Shown one piece after another: positions 59,001 through 64,000 of a stretch of 64,000 bases of DNA. This stretch comes from Pontibacter qinzhouensis (GTDB taxonomy: Bacteria > Bacteroidota > Bacteroidia > Cytophagales > Hymenobacteraceae), in assembly GCF_008017455.1 (NCBI RefSeq), contig NZ_VRTY01000012.1, forward strand, positions 1-64,000. The letters run 5' to 3'. Below the pieces are notes generated by a model. It was not told the DNA's origin, searched no databases, and saw only the letters and a program-made list of their open reading frames with translations. Made by a program: the position numbers and the translations under genes. Within the stretch, counting starts at the first letter, position 1, and each line of letters opens with the position of its first letter.

Positions 59001-60562
59001 AACTGAAGCGGGCTAAAGATGTTGCCGAAGAATCGGCGCGTGCCAAAGAGAACTTTCTGGCCAACATGAGCCATGAAATCCGGACACCGATGAACGGCAT
59101 TATGGGTATGGCAGGTTTGCTCGGTAAAACAGAATTAACCCCGGCTCAGAAAAACTACCTCAACATCATTCGGCACTCATCCGATAACCTGCTGGTCGTG
59201 ATAAACGATATTCTGGACTTTTCGAAGCTGGAGGCTGGTAAAATTACAATAGAACACATTCCGTTCAACCTAAGCGATACTGTTACGCAGGCTTACGAAA
59301 CCCTTAAATACAAGGCAGAAGAAAAGGAGGTCAGCTACAGGTTAAAACCATTTCCGCCCGAACTGGCCACGCTCATGGGCGACCCGTACCGCCTGAACCA
59401 GATTCTGCTGAACCTGCTCAACAATGCCATCAAGTTTACGGAGCAGGGCTTCGTGGAACTTTCGGTAAGGCTGGTGCACCAAAACGAGGAGTTGCAGGAG
59501 CTGGAGTTTATGGTGCAGGACACCGGCATAGGTATTCCGGAAGATAAGCGCGAGAGTATTTTCGAAGGGTTTACGCAGGCTTACAGTAGTACAACGCGCA
59601 AATATGGAGGCACCGGCCTCGGCCTCAACATCAGTAAAGCACTTGTCGAGATGCAGAAGGGCCATATCTGGGTCGAGAGCCAGAAAGACAAAGGCAGTAG
59701 TTTTAAATTCACGATTCCATACAAAAAAAGTAAGTCTCAAATTAATCCTGAACCTGCGGCCGAGCTTAACTTTAGCGAGCTCCAGCACCTGCACGTGCTC
59801 CTTGCCGAAGACAACGAAGTAAACGTGTTTCTGGCCCGATCGATAATGGAAGAATGGGGTGCCACTGTAGATGTAGCCCTAAACGGAGTAAAGGCAGTTG
59901 AAATGGCTAAGGAACACTATTACGATGTTATTTTAATGGATATCCAGATGCCGGAGCTTAATGGCCTGGATGCCACACAGCTAATACGCTTGCTGCCAGA
60001 TCAGAAAAAGGCCAACGTTCCGATTATTGCCCTCACTGCCAATGTCATTAAAGGCGATGCTGAAAAGTACATCGATGCCGGTATGAATGATTATGTCTCC
60101 AAACCATTTCAGGAAGAGGAGTTGTTCCTGAAAATTAAGGCGGCACTACCCGCTGATGCACCTAAAACGATGGCAGAAGAAGAAAGAGCTGTATACCAGG
60201 TGCAGGTGCAGGAAGAGGAGCCAGACCAGCCGCTATACGACCTGTCGTTGCTCGAAAAAATGACCCGTGGCAACCAGAACATGATCAGGAGAACGAAGCA
60301 GATTTTTGTAGACACAGTACCTAAAACCGTAACGGAACTGGAACTGAAATACAAAGCTGCAGACTGGCCTGGTGTAAGTGCCACCGCTCATAAACTTAAA
60401 CCGACCTACGACCTGCTCGGAATCGAAAAATTGCACAAGGTAATCCGCGAAATAGAACTTAACGCCAAGCAACAAGCAAACCTCCCGGAAATAGGAGCGC
60501 AGGTACAACTGGTGGTGCAGGTATCTGACCAGGTAGTGCAGCAGTTGCAGAAAGAGCTGTAG
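56030..60562 (+). CDS. Hybrid sensor histidine kinase with eight PAS domains, receiver and Hpt
   Basis: This 1510-residue cytoplasmic signalling protein has no membrane segment. About eight PAS/PAC units cover residues 10-985 (for example YGILVTDGQGTIVSVNDAF, YVKDAAGIYSYVNNTFAAYV, VICLHDTDGTITFISKSVEDL). Then come HisKA with phospho-His1015 (ANMSHEIRTPMNGIMG), the ATPase domain (NLLNNAIKFTEQG, DTGIGIPEDK, YGGTGLGLNISK), a receiver with Asp1304 (VILMDIQMPELNG, Lys in YVSKPF) and an Hpt domain with His1454 (ATAHKLKPTY). This gives a complete internal His-Asp-His relay that needs an external response regulator, none of which is adjacent. The ligand(s) are unknown. Confidence 0.93.
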   Translation: MMHDQNQDSALAVLLFEKLQYGILVTDGQGTIVSVNDAFAAYVALPAPAYSYAGKPISSLGEYAFLAQPAVAPGKSAGPVTTRITVDGTDFRCQVVAGIEVAGAGATGIACILSAEDALDTVPQKPDPKQQQTFTDHNPNPVFSVSYEGELLYRNAAAHKLLQQLSAKRQAALGKLLLRKIRKADKDLYTGECVVYLGQSYYNFSVVHDQHHEFVRLYLIDISTKRQAQQALKESQRLVHNIMRTVPGIIFIYEPATGKTLYTNSYVEQVLGYNSVDVAIMGETFLFSIICEDQVEQVRARLQRIAHSPSDDVDELEYKVKDKAGNVRWLACRESVFERNAAGQVTQVIGSAIDITEQKRHTQLLAKQKAFYESILDTISSEIVVFDHELRYKYVNPSAIKEKEVRDWMLGKNNTEFAAFRNLPEERFLHRSKHLKEALEKKAPVQMSETITDEAGAATHVIREINPLIDEKGRVKLLVTSGQDVTALHNAQQEALTSEAYNKAILRAIPDLVFIVDKDGTFKAANNSAYIPMGMTEAELVGKNLRSLLPQQLADQFQEHFDQVLRTGQIATLKHNHDSAKGTIFCETRVLKYDDDTLLMMVRNITEQHENELLLKEKDELLRQIMDNSFNLIYVKDAAGIYSYVNNTFAAYVGRPAEEIIDKTASGVLRQAAQNAAVQETDAKVLRTMCQHTIEEPFTIYNGQEAWLRIVKKPLVARSGEVQILSIATDITEEKQAKLQLQKSEELYRLLSENSKDVICLHDTDGTITFISKSVEDLFGYTQSEMIGMSPFALLHPDDAVQVNSDTLREVLAQKNNTMVDLRLRRKEGEYIWVEVAIKPIVNKEGETYKIQTSFRDISDRKKASEALKSSEKKYRELIKHSQAYILTHDMEGNILSVNPYLLHQLGLAEADVLGKGFQLFFSYTSAQSYQEYLQQFDKVSAAEGLFTITDREGERRYLYCQSYKVQEQGDAPYLIAIAQDITERILIEEELKRAKDVAEESARAKENFLANMSHEIRTPMNGIMGMAGLLGKTELTPAQKNYLNIIRHSSDNLLVVINDILDFSKLEAGKITIEHIPFNLSDTVTQAYETLKYKAEEKEVSYRLKPFPPELATLMGDPYRLNQILLNLLNNAIKFTEQGFVELSVRLVHQNEELQELEFMVQDTGIGIPEDKRESIFEGFTQAYSSTTRKYGGTGLGLNISKALVEMQKGHIWVESQKDKGSSFKFTIPYKKSKSQINPEPAAELNFSELQHLHVLLAEDNEVNVFLARSIMEEWGATVDVALNGVKAVEMAKEHYYDVILMDIQMPELNGLDATQLIRLLPDQKKANVPIIALTANVIKGDAEKYIDAGMNDYVSKPFQEEELFLKIKAALPADAPKTMAEEERAVYQVQVQEEEPDQPLYDLSLLEKMTRGNQNMIRRTKQIFVDTVPKTVTELELKYKAADWPGVSATAHKLKPTYDLLGIEKLHKVIREIELNAKQQANLPEIGAQVQLVVQVSDQVVQQLQKEL

Positions 60563-60604
60563 GTTAAAAAAGATGTTTGATACTGGATATAAGGCCTTTT
60601 GTTA

Positions 60605-60696
60605 GTTAAAAGTTGATTTTTATTCTTTCATCCTCTCATTCAAAATTTCTTCCAATCAACCATCTAACAAACAACAATCAGCAATGAACAACCAGC
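60605..60696 (+). repeat. Composite intergenic phrase beside element copy 23
   Basis: It reads TTCATCCTCTCATTCAAAAT, TTCTTCCAATCAACCATC, then AACAAACAACAATCAGC and AACAACCAGC up to the AATTATT of the element. This is the inverse of the successions at 4753 and 45494. Confidence 0.6.
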
Positions 60697-60753
60697 AATT
60701 ATTCAAATGAAAATGGCCTTCCAAAGGTTTTAAGGCTATTTTGAGTCAAGGGT
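60697..60753 (+). repeat. 57-bp intergenic element, copy 23
   Basis: Starts AATTATTCAAATGAAAATGG, then CCTTCCAAAGGTTTT, ends AGTCAAGGGT. It lies 134 bases after the hybrid kinase, in the same orientation. Confidence 0.9.
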
Positions 60754-60832
60754 AGTGAGTAGCTAACGGGCTCAACTACAGCTCCTGTAACAGAAAAAAA
60801 ATTGGTGAGGTGAACTTAGTGCGGGGGCTGCT

Positions 60833-60840
60833 TATCTTTG
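60833..60840 (+). promoter_or_regulatory. Putative -7 box of the SNF2 helicase gene
   Basis: TATCTTTG fits TAnnTTTG exactly and ends 28 bases before the ATG. The nearest TTG is 28 bases upstream, so the -33 half is not supported. Confidence 0.45.
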
Positions 60841-60868
60841 TGGCCAGGGAAATGTAAACAGGAACAGC

Positions 60869-63800
60869 ATGTTTGAAAAGCAACCGGAATTAGAGCAGAC
60901 GAAGAACCTCAGAGATCATCCTTTTGAGTTTGCGTTCCCATGTTTTTCCTTCGCCAGCCTTACCAGTAGCTTTATCCTGCAGCACAGCCTGGTTCCAATT
61001 TCCACGGATGCTTTGGAGGTAGCCGATATTCAACCGCAGTTCCTGGAGATAAACTTTGGCTCGTTTGTAAGGCCGGCAAGCACTATATACTTTCCGCGGG
61101 TAGAGGTGAGCCACATTGGGCAAACGCTTGTGCTCTCGTGCGGCTGCCGCACTCCTAAAAAGAAATTATGTGAACACCAGGCGCAGGTGCTGTTGCTGCT
61201 GATGACCTGCCCCGAAATTCGCGCTTTCTTCGACGAAGACTTGCGCAACCAGAAATTCAGGCAAACCGCCATTGCTTACGGTCTCGAAAATGAAAAGAAC
61301 CTGCACGACTTCTTTGACTTGGAGTACGCTGCAAAAGAACTTAGCGTAAAGCCCAGGCTAAAGGAGCTGTTGCCTGCCGAAAAATTAAACCAGGCTTACC
61401 TGAAAGAGCGCCTGCTGCCCCAGCAAAGCAGCCAGCTGCCCGCAGCCATGAAAAAGGAACGGTTGCAGCAGGTAGTGATCCTGAGCCAGCATAAATTCTA
61501 CAGCCATTTGTGCCTGGAGCTTTTTGAGGCCCAAACCACGCTAGATGGTAAGCTGAAAAATCCGTTGGTGGCAGTAGATGCCCTGGACCTGCTCTGGGAA
61601 ACAGATAAAAGCGAGGAGTTGAAGTTCTTCACCGGCATCTCCAAGTTCCATAAAAACTACAATACCGGCAGACCAGCCTCCGACCTGGTTGCCTTAAAAG
61701 CCATTTTGCAGAACCCTTTGCAGCTGCCGTTCTACTGCCACAACCCGGCAGTTTCGGCCAACATTACAGCTGCTTCTGTTGTGCCGGCCAGCGTAAGCCT
61801 GCTGCCCATAAACCTGCGGCTGGCGGTAAAAGTAACCGGTCAGTTTTATGAGGTAACAGGGCAACTGGAGGTAAACGACTATAGTTACGACCTCGAAAAG
61901 CTACAACTCCAGTACACCTATTTTGTGCAGTTGCAGGGCATGCTGTACCTTATCGATAACCTCGATTTTCTGCGGATAATGGAGTTTTTTAAGCAGCACA
62001 ACAACAAGTTGCTGCTGCACCGGTCTAAGTTCGAGGAGTTCAGGAAAAAGATATTGGCAGAGCTGGAGAATAGGGTCCACATATCGTATGCCTACCTGAA
62101 GCCAGCCACACCCACACAGCTGGAGCAACAGGGCTTTAACCAGGAGTTGGAAAAAATAATTTACCTCTCCGACTCCGAAAATTTTGTGCTGCTAACGCCG
62201 GTGGTGCGCTACGGGCAGGTAGAGATTCCGGTTCTTTCTAAAAAACAGATTTACGCCACCGATGCCCTTGGCAACGCTTTTCTGGTGGAGCGCGATGTAG
62301 AGGTAGAGCTGAAGCTGACAGCAGCGCTGCTCCTGCAACACCCTGATTTTAAGTCCCAGCTGCACCGCGACCACTTTTCGCTGCACAAAAAAGAGTTTCT
62401 GGAAGAGGCCTGGTTTTTAGAAGCTTTTGAAGCCTGGCGAAACCAGAACATTACGATTCTTGGCTTTAACCAGATAACCAAGAACAAGCTAAATCCCAAC
62501 AAACCCAAGATCTCTATTATCGTGACCAGCGGTGTAGACTGGTTCGATACCTCGATAGATGTGCGTTACGGAAAGCAGCAGGTAACAATAAAGCACTTGT
62601 ACAAGGCCATCCGGAACAGGAGCAAATATGTGCAGTTAGGCGATGGTACCCTGGGTATTTTGCCGGAAGAGTGGCTGCAGAAACTGGCTGGTTATTTTAA
62701 GGCAGGCGAGGTGGTAGAGGAGCAACTCCGTACCCCAAAAATTAACTTTTCAGGCATAGCCGCCTTGTATGAGCAGGAGCTCCTGACAAATGAGGTAAAG
62801 GAAGAGCTGGCCCTGTACCGCGCCAAATTTACCAACTTCGAAACCATAAAAGAGGTGGCGGTGCCCCCGGAGCTGCAGGCTACGCTACGGGAGTATCAGA
62901 AACAAGGCCTTAACTGGCTTAATTTTCTGGATGAAATGAATTTTGGCGGTTGCCTGGCCGATGATATGGGGCTCGGGAAAACATTACAGATTATCTCATT
63001 TATTTTGTCGCAGCGCCAGAAACGGCAGCACAACACTAACCTGGTGGTCGTACCGACTTCGCTTATCTTTAACTGGCAGGCCGAGGTCGAAAAGTTTGCA
63101 CCCACGCTCCGGCTCCTGACAGTTTACGGGGCAGGCCGAACAACAAATACCGACGAATTTGACCAGTACGAGATCATCCTTACTTCGTATGGCACCTTAC
63201 TCTCCGATATCAGGTTTTTAAAGCACTACCGGTTCAATTACATTTTCCTGGATGAGTCGCAGAACATCAAAAACCCCGATTCGCAGCGGTTTAAGGCAGC
63301 GCGGCTACTGCAATCGCGGAACAAAGTAGTGCTAACCGGCACGCCTGTCGAGAACAACACCTTCGATGTGTACGGTCAGTTTGCCTTTGCCTGCCCCGGC
63401 TTGCTGGGTACAAAGCAGCATTTTAAGGAGCATTATTCCTCTCCCATAGATAAATTTAAAGATGGCAAGCGGGCACTTGAACTGCAGAAAAAAATTGCTC
63501 CGTTTATGTTGCGGCGCACCAAACAGCAGGTAGCTTCAGAACTTCCCGAGAAAACCGAAATGGTAATTTATTGCGAGATGGGGGAGGAGCAGCGGCGCAT
63601 TTACGATGCCTGCGAAAGAGACGTGCGCGATTTTCTGCTGAACCTGCAGGAAGAAAACCTGCCTAAAACCAGCATGCAACTGCTGCAGGGGCTCACCAAG
63701 CTCCGGCAAATCTGCAATTCGCCTGCTCTGCTACCCGGCGAGTTAGATTATGGCCAGGCTTCTTCTAAACTAGACACGCTGCTGGAGCAGCTGGAAACAA

Positions 63801-64000
63801 AGGCCAGCGATCACAAAATTGTGGTGTTCTCGCAGTTTGTGGGTATGCTGAACTTAATTGCCAAAGCCTTAGAAGCCAAGGGAATGGCTTATGAATACCT
63901 GAGCGGCAAAACACGTAACAGAGCAGCTGTGGTGGAGTCGTTTCAGGGTAACAGTGCGGTGCGGGTGTTCCTGATAAGCCTGAAAGCCGGCGGCACGGGC
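60869..64000 (+). CDS. SWIM zinc finger / SNF2-family helicase, partial at window end
   Basis: The first 1044 residues are present, and the frame is still open at the right edge. Near residues 90-105 there is a SWIM zinc finger (SCGCRTPKKKLCEHQ, pattern CxC...CxH). A long middle part of the bacterial SNF2 family follows. The helicase core starts about residue 670 with YQKQGLNWLNFLDE, motif I DDMGLGKTLQ (near 702), motif II FLDESQNIKNP, motif III VLTGTPVEN, and RRTKQQVASELPEKTE. The start of the second RecA lobe (ISLKAGGTG) is at the edge. Such ATP-driven DNA translocases remodel protein-DNA complexes; the target here is unknown. Confidence 0.92.
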   Translation, partial: MFEKQPELEQTKNLRDHPFEFAFPCFSFASLTSSFILQHSLVPISTDALEVADIQPQFLEINFGSFVRPASTIYFPRVEVSHIGQTLVLSCGCRTPKKKLCEHQAQVLLLLMTCPEIRAFFDEDLRNQKFRQTAIAYGLENEKNLHDFFDLEYAAKELSVKPRLKELLPAEKLNQAYLKERLLPQQSSQLPAAMKKERLQQVVILSQHKFYSHLCLELFEAQTTLDGKLKNPLVAVDALDLLWETDKSEELKFFTGISKFHKNYNTGRPASDLVALKAILQNPLQLPFYCHNPAVSANITAASVVPASVSLLPINLRLAVKVTGQFYEVTGQLEVNDYSYDLEKLQLQYTYFVQLQGMLYLIDNLDFLRIMEFFKQHNNKLLLHRSKFEEFRKKILAELENRVHISYAYLKPATPTQLEQQGFNQELEKIIYLSDSENFVLLTPVVRYGQVEIPVLSKKQIYATDALGNAFLVERDVEVELKLTAALLLQHPDFKSQLHRDHFSLHKKEFLEEAWFLEAFEAWRNQNITILGFNQITKNKLNPNKPKISIIVTSGVDWFDTSIDVRYGKQQVTIKHLYKAIRNRSKYVQLGDGTLGILPEEWLQKLAGYFKAGEVVEEQLRTPKINFSGIAALYEQELLTNEVKEELALYRAKFTNFETIKEVAVPPELQATLREYQKQGLNWLNFLDEMNFGGCLADDMGLGKTLQIISFILSQRQKRQHNTNLVVVPTSLIFNWQAEVEKFAPTLRLLTVYGAGRTTNTDEFDQYEIILTSYGTLLSDIRFLKHYRFNYIFLDESQNIKNPDSQRFKAARLLQSRNKVVLTGTPVENNTFDVYGQFAFACPGLLGTKQHFKEHYSSPIDKFKDGKRALELQKKIAPFMLRRTKQQVASELPEKTEMVIYCEMGEEQRRIYDACERDVRDFLLNLQEENLPKTSMQLLQGLTKLRQICNSPALLPGELDYGQASSKLDTLLEQLETKASDHKIVVFSQFVGMLNLIAKALEAKGMAYEYLSGKTRNRAAVVESFQGNSAVRVFLISLKAGGTG

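Noticed and set aside
4695-60753. Reading the 57-bp repeats as a CRISPR array
   Set aside because: The copies are dispersed over 56 kb in both orientations, with genes between them, no regular spacers and no cas genes.
1-64000. tRNA or rRNA genes and complete insertion sequences
   Set aside because: I looked for T-arm GTTCGAATC-type motifs, conserved rRNA segments and transposase genes with terminal repeats and saw none.

Overview
The window is a chromosomal segment of a Bacteroidota bacterium, most likely a cytophagalean of the Hymenobacteraceae (Pontibacter/Rufibacter-like). The lineage is inferred from a type IX secretion C-terminal domain, HmuY and PpnP homologues, YMGG glycine-zipper and Bacteroidota-style lipoproteins, and promoters of the TTG-N21-TAnnTTTG type. 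No tRNA, rRNA, CRISPR array, prophage or complete insertion sequence is visible. Most of it is housekeeping DNA with one clear functional island.

Layout. 1-4.7 kb: end of an unknown gene, a large secreted DNRLRE/lipase-like protein with a sorting domain, and a conserved unknown gene. 5.2-10.5 kb: clpS-recR, a family 2 glycosyltransferase, an aspartate-type aminotransferase and a heptose-phosphate kinase-like PfkB gene. 10.5-14.2 kb: two tandem TrkH-type potassium transporters. 14.3-18.2 kb: hemE, marC, purK-purE. 18.4-25.7 kb: an HTTM-like membrane protein, a small unknown gene, sbcC and sbcD. 25.9-39.6 kb: an oxidative-stress and heme island, made of a rhodanese lipoprotein, an exported ankyrin protein, an exported catalase, a divergent LuxR-type regulator, hmuT-hmuU-hmuV-hmuS, a TonB receptor, an HmuY lipoprotein and an ABM-family monooxygenase. 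39.7-46.7 kb: SAM hydroxide adenosyltransferase, phoH, an Rpn-family nuclease, a GNAT enzyme, comEC, thiL. 46.9-54.8 kb: ppnP, a Tat-exported Gfo/Idh/MocA oxidoreductase, several small exported or unknown proteins, and a truncated SRPBCC gene. 56-64 kb: a 1510-residue hybrid histidine kinase and the first part of a SWIM/SNF2 helicase that runs off the end.

The island reads as a unit of work. HmuR/HmuY would take heme from outside, HmuTUV would import it, HmuS would handle it in the cytoplasm, and an exported heme catalase with an ankyrin partner (as in the Pseudomonas katB-ankB pair) would consume periplasmic peroxide. This is inference from gene content and order.

The most unusual structure is not a gene. 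At least 23 copies of one 57-58 bp element (one of 68 bp) lie in the gaps between genes, about one per 2.8 kb. Each starts with AATTATTCTAATGAAAA, continues with a small CCTTC-n-GAAGG hairpin followed by T-rich sequence, has a variable middle of nearly fixed length, and ends in GCCAAGGGT. Many follow a gene on the same strand like a weak terminator, and one copy has grown into a 14-bp perfect stem between converging genes. Other gap sequences (16-bp A-rich repeats in inverted pairs, TTCATTCAAAATTCC phrases, CCTGCGTCCTGATAC phrases) also recur, sometimes in the same order beside the 57-bp element.
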